Source: Kribbella jiaozuonensis (lineage in GTDB: Bacteria; Actinomycetota; Actinomycetes; Propionibacteriales; Kribbellaceae). Taken from it: 64,000 nt of DNA. The stretch is taken from NCBI RefSeq assembly GCF_005233875.1, contig NZ_SZPZ01000001.1, positions 1 through 64,000 on the forward strand. The letters are read 5' to 3'. Below, one piece after another: positions 44,062-52,174 of this stretch. Each line of letters opens with the position of its first letter. The first letter of the stretch is position 1. The position numbers and the translations under genes are program-made. Under the pieces are notes generated by a model, which was not told the DNA's origin, did not search any database, and worked only from the letters and a program-made list of their open reading frames with translations.

Positions 44062-44496
44062 ATGATTCAGATGGACAACGTCGGCATTGTCGTGGAGGAC
44101 ATGGATGCTGCCGTCGCCTTCTTCACCGAGCTCGGGTTGGAGGTGGAGGGGAGGACGCAGGTCGAGGGGCCGTGGGCGGACAAGACCGTCGGGATCGAGG
44201 GGATCCGCTGTGAGATCGCGATGATGCGGGTCCCGGACGGGCATGGGCGGCTCGAGTTGTCGCAGTACCTGACGCCGGTGGCGAGTCCCGCCGTACCGGA
44301 GAACGCGCCGTACCACATCTTGGGCATGCATCGCGTGATGTACCGCGTCGAGAACATCGACGAACTGCTGCCCCGCCTGCGCAAGCACGGCGGCGAACTC
44401 GTCGCCGAGGTCGTGCAGTACGGCGACAGCTACAAGCTCTGCTACGTCCGCGCCCTCGGGGGCGTCATCATCGGCCTCGCCGAACAGCTCGACTGA
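44062..44496 (+). CDS. VOC-family (glyoxalase/bleomycin-resistance-like) protein
   Basis: A 144-residue protein with two beta-alpha-beta-beta-beta units of the VOC fold. It starts MIQMDNVGIVVEDMDAAVAFFTELGLEVEGR and ends SYKLCYVRALGGVIIGLAEQL, with metal-ligand positions suggested by the early His-poor NVGIVVED and by GIRCEIAMMR. Metal binding is uncertain. GGAGAGA precedes ATG 44062. It lies 15 bp upstream of the DGPF gene in an apparent operon with an ECF42-type sigma factor, a known actinomycete arrangement. Confidence 0.88.
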   Translation: MIQMDNVGIVVEDMDAAVAFFTELGLEVEGRTQVEGPWADKTVGIEGIRCEIAMMRVPDGHGRLELSQYLTPVASPAVPENAPYHILGMHRVMYRVENIDELLPRLRKHGGELVAEVVQYGDSYKLCYVRALGGVIIGLAEQLD

Positions 44497-44511
44497 GACA
44501 GGGAGAATCTG

Positions 44512-44922
44512 ATGGCTAAGTACCTGCTGCTGAAGCACTACCAGGGCGGTCCGACCCCCGTCGTGGACGCCGGGCCGATGGACAAGTGGACGCCGGAGGA
44601 GGTCAGCGCACACATCCAGTTCATGAGCGAATTCGGCGCACGGCTGGAGGAGACGGGCGAGTTCGTCGACATGCAGGCGTTGACGCCCGAGGGCGCGTTC
44701 GTGCGGTACGGCGGTGAGGGGCAGCCGCCCGTGACCGACGGACCGTTCGCCGAGACCAAGGACCTGATCGCGGGGTGGTACGTCATCGACGTGGAGTCGT
44801 GGGACCGCGCCGTACAACTTGCGAGCGAGCTCTCGGCGGCCCCCGGGCCTGGTGGCAAGCCGCTGCACGAGTGGCTGGAGGTCCGGCCGTTCTGGGGCGA
44901 GCCGCCCACGGTCACCGAGTGA
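44512..44922 (+). CDS. DGPF/YCII-domain protein
   Basis: A 136-residue YCII-related protein. The eponymous motif is VTDGPFAETKDLIAGWYVIDVES (about residue 77). The start KYLLLKHYQGGP and the tail LHEWLEVRPFW are typical for the group. These proteins are consistently encoded next to ECF42 sigma factors and their role is unknown. The stop overlaps the sigma start by 4 bases (GTGA), supporting co-translation. Confidence 0.92.
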   Translation: MAKYLLLKHYQGGPTPVVDAGPMDKWTPEEVSAHIQFMSEFGARLEETGEFVDMQALTPEGAFVRYGGEGQPPVTDGPFAETKDLIAGWYVIDVESWDRAVQLASELSAAPGPGGKPLHEWLEVRPFWGEPPTVTE

Positions 44923-46064
44923 ACGAGCAACTGCTGCGGGACCTCGTACCCGCGGTGATCGGCGTCCTCGTACGGCGCGGTGCCGCCTTCGCGCCGGCCG
45001 AGGACGCCGTACAGGACGCCCTGGTCGAGGCCGTACGCGCGTGGCCGGACGACCCGCCGCGGGACCCCAAGGGCTGGCTGGTGACCGTTGCCTGGCGCAA
45101 GTTCCTCGACGCCACCCGCGCCGAGAACTCCCGGCGGAACCGCGAGGAGCGTGTCGAGGCCGAGCCGACACCCGGCCCGGGCGACGCGTTCGACGACACG
45201 CTGCAGCTGTACTTCCTGTGTGCGCACCCGTCCTTGACCCCGGCGTCGTCGGTCGCGCTGACCCTGCGCGCGGTCGGCGGCCTGACCACGCGGCAGATCG
45301 CGCAGGCGTACTTGGTGCCTGAGGCAACGATGGCTCAGCGGATCAGCCGCGCCAAGCGGACCGTCTCGAGCATCCGGTTCAACCAGCCCGGCGACGTCGC
45401 CACCGTCGTACGCGTGCTCTATCTGGTCTTCAACGAGGGGTACTCCGGCGACGTCGACCTCGCCGCCGAGGCAATCCGACTCACCCGGCAGCTGGCGGCC
45501 CGGACGAACCACGAGGAGGTCGCCGGCCTCCTCGCACTCATGCTGCTCCACCACGCCAGGCGCCCGGCACGGACCCGCGCCGACGGCACACTCGTACCGC
45601 TCGCTGAGCAGGACCGCAGCCTCTGGGACACCAAGCTGATCGCCGAGGGCGTCGACGTACTCCAGACAGCTCTCGCCCGCGACCGCCTGGGCGAGTTCCA
45701 GGCCCAGGCCGCCATCGCCGCCCTCCACGCCGACGCCCAGACCGCGGAGGAGACCGACTGGATCCAGATCGTCGAGTGGTACGACGAACTGGTCCGCCTC
45801 ACCGACAGCCCGGTCGCCCGCCTCAACCGAGCCGTGGCCGTAGGCGAGGCCGACGGCCCCCAAGCCGGCCTGACCGCTCTGTCAGCCCTAGACCCCGCCC
45901 TACCCCGCTACACCGCCGCCTCGGCCTACCTCCACGAGCGAGCCGGCGACCCAGCCACCGCAGCCCGCCTGTACGCCGAAGCCGCCCGAGCAGCCCCCAA
46001 CCTCCCCGAACGCACCCACCTGACCCGCCAGGCCGCCCGCCTCAACACCGAACTACGCAACTGA
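44919..46064 (+). CDS. ECF42-type RNA polymerase sigma factor with long C-terminal domain
   Basis: A 381-residue sigma factor. Regions 2 and 4 lie in the first about 170 residues (AEDAVQDALVEAVRAWP; LTLRAVGGLTTRQIAQAYLVPEATMAQRISRAKRTV). The remainder is a helical, TPR/SnoaL-like extension containing VLYLVFNEGYSG and IQIVEWYDELVRLTDSPVARLNRAVAVGEADGP. This long extension and DGPF neighbour define the ECF42 group, in which it replaces an anti-sigma factor. GTG 44919 is the natural start by overlap; the frame is open further upstream inside the DGPF gene. Confidence 0.92.
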   Translation: MNEQLLRDLVPAVIGVLVRRGAAFAPAEDAVQDALVEAVRAWPDDPPRDPKGWLVTVAWRKFLDATRAENSRRNREERVEAEPTPGPGDAFDDTLQLYFLCAHPSLTPASSVALTLRAVGGLTTRQIAQAYLVPEATMAQRISRAKRTVSSIRFNQPGDVATVVRVLYLVFNEGYSGDVDLAAEAIRLTRQLAARTNHEEVAGLLALMLLHHARRPARTRADGTLVPLAEQDRSLWDTKLIAEGVDVLQTALARDRLGEFQAQAAIAALHADAQTAEETDWIQIVEWYDELVRLTDSPVARLNRAVAVGEADGPQAGLTALSALDPALPRYTAASAYLHERAGDPATAARLYAEAARAAPNLPERTHLTRQAARLNTELRN

Positions 46065-46100
46065 GGGCCGATCGCTTCCGCGACCGACCCTCAGCTCATG

Positions 46101-47708
46101 TCAGTGACGGCCGTCGCTGCGGCGGCGTTGGAGCGTGAACTTCTCGAAGACCGACAGCTCGCCGGTGGGTGTGATGATGTTGTAGTAGGTGACGTAGATG
46201 CGGGTCATGTCACCGGGGTGACGGCCCGGGTCGACGCTGAACTCGGCGAAGCCGTACGGATGCTCCGCGTCGCGGACGCCGATCCAGACCGCGGCCTCCG
46301 TCTCTTTGCGCGAGTTGAACTTCCCGAGGTGCTCCATCTGGACCAGTGCCGAGTGATGACCGTGACCGTCGGCGTCGTCGGTGGTGAAGCTGTTGTTGGT
46401 GATGCCGGAGACGCCGCCACCGCCGAGGACCATGTGCGTGGTGCCGTGCGCGCTGTCGATCACGTCGAGTGCGGTCTGACTCGGGTTCGGCGTGAGAGTG
46501 ACGCTGCCGGCGACGACGCCGCGCACCGCCAACGAGCGCTCGTAGTCGTGCTCGTGGCCGCAGACCACCAGGTCGACGCCGTACTTGTCGAACAGCGGTC
46601 CGTACGCCGCGCGCAGTGCGACGTCGGGGCCGTTCGCGGCGGTCGCAGAGCTGATCATCACCTGGTGCATGCAGACGACGATCCAGTCGATGTCCCTCGA
46701 CGCCCGGCCTGACTTGAGCTCCCGCTCCAGCCAGGCGAGCTGCCGGCCGCCGGAGTAGCCGTTGATGTAGATGTCGCCGCCCTCCTGCAGGGCGATGTCG
46801 TCGTTCTGCAGGACTATCACCTTCACCGAGCCGACCGTGAAGGTGTACCAGAGGTTGTCGAGCTCGGGCTGGTTCTCGGTCGAGGGCAGCTCGAAGTACG
46901 TCTGGTACGCGTCGAGACCGAGCTTGCCGTTGCCCGACTCGATCTCATGGTTACCCGCGGCCGGCATCCACGGACGGAATCGCGCCGAGCGGCTGTTGTT
47001 AGCGAGGAAGTCGTGCCAGACGCGGACGCGGTCGGGGCCGGTGTTGGCGTAGCAGAGGTCACCGTTGAGGAGGTGGAACAGCGGGCCGACCTTCTCGATG
47101 CCGGTGACGATGTCGGCAGCGGCGGGTGTGGCGTTGGGCTCGAAGTCCCGGCCCGAGGCGTCGGCCGGGTTCGCTCCGGTCTTCCACGTCACACTGGGCG
47201 AACCCTGGTCGCCGAAACTGGTGAAGGTGAACGGAGCCCTGCCGGACGGCGCCGTGTGAAAGGTGCCGGCGTCGGGGGTGGCGCCGTCGTGCTGCGCCGC
47301 GTACAGGTAGTCGGTGTCGGCCCGGAGCTTGTCCAGCTGCGCGTGATGGACCCAGACGGTCCGCCCGGACGTACCGTCCACGTAGGTCTTCGTCGTCGCG
47401 TGCACTGTGGAGCCGAAGCCGCCACTCAGCGTGCCGTAGACGACGCGCGGCTTCTTGACGGCTGCGTCGGTGACCCACGAGACGACCATCTGGTGGCGCG
47501 GGTCGGCGCCGAACGTCAGGTGCAGGCCCTGGACGGGCGTGGTGGTCGAGCCGGTGGTGAGCCCGGTGACCTCCGACTTCGCCGGGACCGCCTCGGCATT
47601 TCCGGCGCCGAGGATCAGTGACCCGGCGGCGGCGCCGGACACAGACGCGCCGAAGACGCCGAGCGCGTTGCGGCGAGAGATTCGAGTTTGCTTGGGTGCT
47701 TCGGACAT
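46101..47708 (-). CDS. Tat-exported purple-acid-phosphatase-like metallophosphoesterase
   Basis: A 535-residue secreted phosphoesterase. A Tat signal is present (ISRRNALGVFGASVSGAAAGSLIL, twin Arg at about residues 12-13). An Fn3-like N-terminal domain (GLHLTFGADPRHQMVVSWVTD) precedes the catalytic domain. Metal-site motifs are FTSFGDQG, LLNGDLCYAN, AAGNHEIESG, VVCMHQVMIS and VVCGHEHDYERS, all intact. It probably releases phosphate from outside substrates. ATG 47708 is chosen because it starts the Tat signal directly; the longer frame adds 32 unrelated residues. No phosphate-box was identified upstream. Confidence 0.9.
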   Translation of the reverse strand: MSEAPKQTRISRRNALGVFGASVSGAAAGSLILGAGNAEAVPAKSEVTGLTTGSTTTPVQGLHLTFGADPRHQMVVSWVTDAAVKKPRVVYGTLSGGFGSTVHATTKTYVDGTSGRTVWVHHAQLDKLRADTDYLYAAQHDGATPDAGTFHTAPSGRAPFTFTSFGDQGSPSVTWKTGANPADASGRDFEPNATPAAADIVTGIEKVGPLFHLLNGDLCYANTGPDRVRVWHDFLANNSRSARFRPWMPAAGNHEIESGNGKLGLDAYQTYFELPSTENQPELDNLWYTFTVGSVKVIVLQNDDIALQEGGDIYINGYSGGRQLAWLERELKSGRASRDIDWIVVCMHQVMISSATAANGPDVALRAAYGPLFDKYGVDLVVCGHEHDYERSLAVRGVVAGSVTLTPNPSQTALDVIDSAHGTTHMVLGGGGVSGITNNSFTTDDADGHGHHSALVQMEHLGKFNSRKETEAAVWIGVRDAEHPYGFAEFSVDPGRHPGDMTRIYVTYYNIITPTGELSVFEKFTLQRRRSDGRH

Positions 47709-47919
47709 TCCGGGGCCTTTCGCGTCGTCGGGTGCAGTCGAACACCAACCGGAGAGCAGCAGTTCGAACCTGACAGCGGTCGGCGGCAGGCCAGTGGTGC
47801 GCACACAGACGGACGCTAAGAACCACGGACGACCGGCGCAGCGCGACGCGCATGAACGTCAGATGGCAGTCAGCACAACGGAAGGCAACTCCCGACGGCC
47901 GCGGGAGGTGGGCGAACGC

Positions 47920-47953
47920 AAAAGGCCGGACCACGGCAGTGATCCGGCCCTTT
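47920..47953 (-). terminator. Original terminator of tRNA-Ser(GGA), now displaced
   Basis: On the minus strand AAAGGGCCGGA (47953-47943) pairs with TCCGGCCTTTT (47930-47920), one bulge, and ends in a T-run. It lies 5 bp beyond the 3' half copy of tRNA-Ser at 47958. This is where the tRNA transcript would have ended before the element entered. Confidence 0.75.
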
Positions 47954-47957
47954 GAGA

Positions 47958-48014
47958 TGGCGGAGGATACGAGATTCGAACTCGTGAGCGGTTGCCCCCA
48001 ACACGCTTTCCAAG
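47958..48014. repeat. Left attachment site: 3' half of tRNA-Ser
   Basis: Matches 52087-52143 at 56 of 57 positions, from the encoded CCA through T-arm, variable arm and anticodon. The mismatch (C against G at 47989/52118) would spoil the variable-arm stem. The sequence then departs from the tRNA, so the 5' half is missing and this copy cannot be a functional tRNA. Confidence 0.9.
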
Positions 48015-48108
48015 ACCGCAACTCCTCGTTCGGGGAAGGTCGGGAGGCCGTTCTAAGCCCTATCGCCAACGGCTGTGGACGTTAGTGAACCGCTCCGAAC
48101 GGTGGCGA

Positions 48109-48128
48109 TTGAGACCCACATTGAGACC
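48109..48128 (+). repeat. Left paired TTGAGACC repeats (candidate integrase arm sites)
   Basis: Two TTGAGACC octamers start at 48109 and 48121, 12 bp apart. The same pair with the same spacing and orientation occurs at 51961/51973 near the right end. Short direct repeats flanking the core site are typical arm-type binding sites of tyrosine integrases. Confidence 0.65.
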
Positions 48129-48308
48129 TCTCCGGACGCGGGTCTGTGGCGTGGTAAGGGCGTGAGCGTAACGCGCCCGGAAGAATGACGATAGGCCTGG
48201 TAGGACAGGTCGCCGAGACGTGTTTGTAGCCGACGCTCGACCTGTGACCACGAGCAAAATGGGGCCTGCCGAGTGCTGACTCCGCAAGTAATCAGAAAGG
48301 CGTCGCTC

Positions 48309-48695
48309 ATGAGCTTCGAAGAGTTTGCGTACAGCTGGAAAACCTCGGACTATAGCCATCTGTCCGACGAGGAGTTGCAGGGAATTATCAGAGATGACAC
48401 GGCAGTTGGTCAGTACGCAGATGTCCATGAGCAGCGGGCAGCCCTGCGCCTAAATCACGCGATAAATGAGGAGCTACGGCGTCGCGCGGAAGCACGGATT
48501 AAGCAGGCTGAGCACAAACAATGGAGCCGGGAGGTGCGGTCGATCGCATCCCCGGACGGAGGTCGAACCATATATCACACGCGATGCGCGAAGGAGCTTG
48601 GCATAGAGTATGACCTATCTCCTATAACGGAGGAAAAAAAATCCTTGCGATGCAAGGCGTGTGGCCGAGTGATGATGACAGAAGGCACCAAGTAG
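48309..48695 (+). CDS. Element cargo: small protein with C-terminal zinc-ribbon-like segment
   Basis: A 128-residue protein of low-GC codon use. The N-terminal about 85 residues are helical (SFEEFAYSWKTSDYSHLSDEELQGII ... HAINEELRRRAEARIKQAEHK). The end has Cys at HTRCAKEL and RCKACGRVM, which could form a treble-clef or zinc-ribbon site with a nearby His. I recognise no family. ATG 48309 is favoured over GTG 48273 (AGAAAGG upstream). It lies about 0.6 kb before the HEPN-like gene, on the same strand; a functional link is possible but not shown. Confidence 0.65.
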   Translation: MSFEEFAYSWKTSDYSHLSDEELQGIIRDDTAVGQYADVHEQRAALRLNHAINEELRRRAEARIKQAEHKQWSREVRSIASPDGGRTIYHTRCAKELGIEYDLSPITEEKKSLRCKACGRVMMTEGTK

Positions 48696-49270
48696 CATCA
48701 AGGTCTTGCCAGTCGACCGGCAGCCAAGTGTAAATCCGTTAGGCCCTGCAATGTAGCCAGCTATTTGATCGAGGGGTGGTGGACGAGGCGCATGCGGTTC
48801 TCAGGGCTTCACACGCGTAGACCAACGCGCTGAGCTGGCAGCCGCGCGACCACGTAGCGGACAGCCGCGCTTGGCGTGGTGGCTTACGCAGGCCCCGACG
48901 CCAAGGGTGCGGCCGTGATCTTTCCTGCAAGCGCATGCTTGTGGCCGGCCACGGTGACTTGGCGGCGTTGGTCACGAGGTCAATTGGAGTCGGTGCAGGT
49001 CGCTTCCGTTTGTTGAGCGCTGGCAAGCCATCACTCCTGCTGGGGCCCGTTTGGGAGAGAGGCAGCGTGCGGCGCGACGGAGGAGCACCGTGGAGTTGGC
49101 GGGGCGGTGGCGCATGAGCCGCATGGGCGGGGTCTCTGTCCCCAATGCTGCGGTAGGCGGTTGTGAAACGATTGCTTGAACACAATGGCTCATGACGACT
49201 GGTCAGGAGCAAAGGGAAGGCGCTGCCGCAGCCAGCTGGCTCGATTCGCTCTAGCATCTAAGCTTCGCTC
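48696..49270. other. Gap inside the element without a clear gene
   Basis: About 575 bp between two cargo genes. Open frames on the minus strand here (for example 48739-49257) have unlikely, Ser/Arg/Pro-rich products and no ribosome-binding site. I see no RNA gene. It may hold the promoter of the 49271 gene; the region near 49185-49260 is AT-richer. Confidence 0.5.
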
Positions 49271-50680
49271 ATGACAGATGGCGAACAGATGGACGTGTCG
49301 AAAAGTGGCGACCAAACCGCGGATGATGCCTCGCCCGGACAGGACTTGCTGTTTGCACCCTTGACTACGTTCCTGGACGCTATGCAAGCGTCGTTCGATC
49401 TTGAGGAATTCATATCGAAGAGCCGCCGGGAGCTTACTGATGTCGAGAATGCTTTCACGGCCGAGGCGTCTCGCAGACTGCCCGGTGATCCGGAAAGTGT
49501 TCATCGACAAGCTGCGTCGGTAATCCATCGCGACATTCACGAGCACATGAGTGCACGTAAGGACTCTCGCGAATCCGAAGCATCCGAGGCTACGATTGCT
49601 GAGATGCGAGACGATTTCCTAGCTAAACTGCGATGTGATCTCCTTGAAGTCACTGGGAAGCCTGAATATTACCATTGGTACGGGCCTATCTGGCAACGCG
49701 CCCAAACTCGCCCAGACAAGACCCGCATATTGCTGGCCTCTCTTCTGATGAGCGTGGTGAGTGACTTCGAAGTCCTGGTCTCCGCCTTAGTGCGAGCGCT
49801 GCTCCTCTTGCGTCCGGAGATACTTCGCTCCGATGAGGCGAAGTATTCGATGCGCGATCTAGAGGCATTCTCTGACCTTGACGAATTTCGCAGGCATTGC
49901 GCCGAGAGAATGGCGGATGCACTCCTCAGAGGATCCTATGAAGACTGGATGCAATGGTTCAGTAAACGCCACAATCTCGTCGTTCCCGGTGTTACCGACT
50001 GCCCGGTTGGTGTTGTCGAGGTGTTCCAGCGAAGGCACCTATTTGTGCATAATGGCGGCGTGGTAAATTCGCTATACCTGCTTAAGATCGAAGGCCTATC
50101 GGAGCCGCCCGTGATCGGTAAACGGTTGACGATCTCCGAAGCCTACCTGCAGGGCGCAATCCACAAGTTGACGGTAGCCGGAATTAAGCTGGTGATTGCG
50201 TTAGCAGCGAAGTTGTTTCCTGATCCGGAGACGATCAAGTCGATAGATTCGCTTGTCAGTTCGATCACATACGAACTACTGATGGCCGGCCGGTATATCT
50301 CGGTAGAGGAGGTGAATGTCTGGCACCTAACATTTGTCCAACATCCGTCGCCTCGTCTTGTCGCGATGGTCAACATTTGGATTTCACGCAAGGCTATGCG
50401 TGGCATGCGGGCGATAAGAGAGGAGGTCGAAGCATGGGACACCGAAACATTGGCGGATAAGTTCAAGCTTGCGAAGCTTGCGCTGCTTGAACGGCATGAA
50501 GAGGCTTATGCGCTTGTGAAGCGCTTGATAGCCAATGAAGAACTGGCGATGAGGAGTTGGCAGGAATGGCCTCTGTTCGAGGGGCTTCGGAGGTATGAGA
50601 CTGAGTCCGAATTCGAGCCGATCGGGCAGAGCGTGCAGCCGTTCGAAGCCACGCACACTGATGAACCTGCGCCCGAATAG
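49271..50680 (+). CDS. Element cargo: large HEPN-like protein, candidate RNase effector
   Basis: A 469-residue, low-GC, mostly helical protein. Near residues 252-266 it reads VFQRRHLFVHNGGVV. This contains R-x4-H (Arg255 and His260) followed by N-G, the active-site signature of HEPN ribonucleases such as those in toxin-antitoxin and abortive-infection systems. The preceding segment (LLASLLMSVVSDFEVLVSALVRALLLL) is a fitting long helix. No signal peptide or clear membrane span. The N-terminal 150 and C-terminal 200 residues have no domain I recognise. No antitoxin-like gene is directly adjacent. The family call rests on the motif and context. Confidence 0.7.
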   Translation: MTDGEQMDVSKSGDQTADDASPGQDLLFAPLTTFLDAMQASFDLEEFISKSRRELTDVENAFTAEASRRLPGDPESVHRQAASVIHRDIHEHMSARKDSRESEASEATIAEMRDDFLAKLRCDLLEVTGKPEYYHWYGPIWQRAQTRPDKTRILLASLLMSVVSDFEVLVSALVRALLLLRPEILRSDEAKYSMRDLEAFSDLDEFRRHCAERMADALLRGSYEDWMQWFSKRHNLVVPGVTDCPVGVVEVFQRRHLFVHNGGVVNSLYLLKIEGLSEPPVIGKRLTISEAYLQGAIHKLTVAGIKLVIALAAKLFPDPETIKSIDSLVSSITYELLMAGRYISVEEVNVWHLTFVQHPSPRLVAMVNIWISRKAMRGMRAIREEVEAWDTETLADKFKLAKLALLERHEEAYALVKRLIANEELAMRSWQEWPLFEGLRRYETESEFEPIGQSVQPFEATHTDEPAPE

Positions 50681-50754
50681 GCCCGCGTCGCTAGGAGTAG
50701 ATCTGGGCTCGGCAGCACTGGAGTCCGGTTCGAACGTCGCCCAGCAAGCCAGAA

Positions 50755-51348
50755 TTAGCGGAGCGCCGCGGCAACTTCGGTCATCGATTCGATGATGACG
50801 TCGGCGCCGGCGGTCGACAGAGCGTCGGCTTTGCCAGGCTTGTTGGCATAGCCAACGGTGCTCGCCCCAGCACTCCGGCCTGCTTCCATGTCGCTTATTT
50901 GATCGCCGATGAAGATGCAGGCCGGGGTAGGTAGACCTAGAGCTCTCGTCGCGTTCTCGATCAAGTGTGGACTGGGCTTCATCAGTGTCGGGTCTGGGGG
51001 GTCGCGTCCCTCGACGTGCGCTACTCGGTCGGCTAGGCCGGTGCGGGCCAGGTAGCGCACGACGGCTTCGCCGTAGTTGTTGCTCACGATCGCTGCCAAC
51101 TTCCCGCTGCTCTGGCAGGCGGCTAGCGATTCAGCCGTACCCGGAGTAGGTAGCGCCGATTCCACCGCCTTTAGCTCGGCGTCCTGCAAAGCCTTCTCAA
51201 GCCGTGAGGCGAGCTGTGGATCTTCGGCGGCTGCTAGCAACAACTCGTGAGGACCGGCAGCCTTTCGCAGGACCTGGTCCAGGTCGTGCCGAACAGTACC
51301 CACCAACTCCCGAAGCTCGCCCGTGATGCGGCTGAGGTGGTCGGACAT
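50755..51348 (-). pseudogene. HAD-family phosphatase gene lacking its 5' part
   Basis: The open frame gives 197 residues. HAD motifs II-IV are visible: AIVSNNYGEAVVRYL (motif II), the Lys in TLMKPSPHLI (motif III) and FIGDQISDMEAGRSAG (motif IV). Motif I (DxDGT at the N-terminus) is absent. The first seven codons lie antisense to integrase sequence. So the true start was lost when it was joined to the integrase remnant near 51320-51330, and catalytic activity is not expected. Similar phosphatases are common in actinomycete mobile DNA. Confidence 0.7.
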
Positions 51349-51952
51349 CGACCTGAAGTCCGGAGTTCTGCGGGTGCGACGGAGCCTGAATCGGCCGATG
51401 TACAAGCATGGCCGCGATGAGGACCCGTGCGGCCGGAAGCCCGGATTCTGTCCGAAGCGTCAGAAGGCCCGACCGGACGCAGCGCCGACGAAATCGCGGG
51501 CCGGTCGCCGGACGATCGGTCTGCCGAAGGAGCTGACGAAGATTCTTCAGGCGCACTGGAAAGAGCAGGCCGCCGAAAGGACGCTCGCCCGTCAGTTGTG
51601 GAAGGACGAGGGTTGGGCGTTCGCGAAGCGAACCGGCGAGGCGCTCAGCCCGAACATGGACTACCGGGAGTGGAAAGCAATGCTGGCCGCCTCTGGGATT
51701 CGTGACGGCCGATTGCACGATGCACGGCACACGGCCGCGACGGTCCTGCTGCTGCTCGGGGTACCCGAGCGAGCCGTCATGGATGTGATGGGCTGGTCCT
51801 CGTCATCGATGGTCAAGAGGTACCAGCACGTCACCGCGCCGGTCCGCATGGACATTGCCGAACGCGTCGGCGGACTGCTCTGGGCGGCCACGGAGGCGGG
51901 GGAGGACGACGACCCGGACGAGGCGACCGGCGGGGTTCTCGTGCCTGCCTGA
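51323..51952 (+). pseudogene. Tyrosine integrase, N-terminally truncated
   Basis: About 209 residues of catalytic domain. It starts inside the motif normally read as GEALGLRWSDIDL, here only VMRLRWSDIDL, so the first catalytic Arg region and the arm- and core-binding domains are missing. The second box is complete: LHDARHTAATVLLLLG (His-x-x-Arg), then MGWSSSSMVKRYQHV with the nucleophilic Tyr. It lies beside the intact tRNA-Ser, as active integrases of this type do. The 5' end abuts the truncated HAD gene. Not expected to be functional. Confidence 0.85.
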
Positions 51953-51960
51953 GAGCGCTG

Positions 51961-51980
51961 TTGAGACCCTCGTTGAGACC
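51961..51980 (+). repeat. Right paired TTGAGACC repeats (candidate integrase arm sites)
   Basis: TTGAGACC at 51961-51968 and 51973-51980, 12 bp apart and in the same orientation as the left pair at 48109. It lies 9 bp after the integrase stop and 107 bp from the tRNA copy. Confidence 0.65.
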
Positions 51981-51992
51981 CTGGGACATGAA

Positions 51993-52021
51993 GAGGGCCG
52001 GACGCTGAGCGTCCGGCCCCT
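51993..52021 (-). terminator. Element-borne terminator for tRNA-Ser(GGA)
   Basis: GGGCCGGACGC (51995-52005) pairs perfectly with GCGTCCGGCCC (52009-52019), loop TGA. It lies downstream of the minus-strand tRNA, inside the element, and can replace the displaced chromosomal terminator at 47920. It can also end integrase transcripts. Confidence 0.8.
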
Positions 52022-52086
52022 CTGTCGTTCGTGCCTTCGGAGTCCGAAACCGTGCTTTGACCTGCGGTTTCTTCAGTCCGGGAGAC

Positions 52087-52143
52087 TGGCGGAGGATACG
52101 AGATTCGAACTCGTGAGGGGTTGCCCCCAACACGCTTTCCAAG
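52087..52143. repeat. Right attachment site within tRNA-Ser
   Basis: The repeat partner of 47958-48014. It covers the 3' half of the intact tRNA gene including the anticodon, so integration restored the tRNA. The rest of the tRNA (52144-52174) is chromosomal. Confidence 0.9.
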
Positions 52144-52174
52144 CGTGCGCCCTAGGCCTCTAGGCGAATCCTCC
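52087..52174 (-). tRNA. tRNA-Ser (anticodon GGA)
   Basis: Acceptor strands GGAGGAT (from 52174) and ATCCTCC (to 52091) pair, with G discriminator and an encoded CCA (52089-52087). The anticodon arm CACGC/GCGTG encloses the loop TTGGAAA, anticodon GGA. A long variable arm GGGG-CAA-CCCC confirms serine class II. T-loop GTTCGAATC. It is the integration target of the element to its left. Confidence 0.95.

Larger units (their letters stand above)
47958..52143. mobile_element. Small integrated element in tRNA-Ser(GGA), partly decayed
   Basis: A 57-bp direct repeat of the tRNA 3' half bounds about 4.1 kb (47958-48014 and 52087-52143, one mismatch). Inside are paired TTGAGACC repeats about 100 bp from each end, a truncated tyrosine integrase next to the intact tRNA and two low-GC cargo genes (48309 and 49271). 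The integrase has lost its N-terminal half, so the element is probably no longer mobile by itself. Cargo codon use is visibly AT-richer than the flanks. Confidence 0.85.

Noticed and set aside
47958..48014. A second tRNA-Ser gene
   Set aside because: Only the 3' half is present, and the variable arm has a mismatch; it is an attachment-site remnant.
48739..49257. A 172-codon minus-strand frame inside the element
   Set aside because: No ribosome-binding site or domain, Ser/Arg/Pro-rich, antisense to likely promoter sequence.
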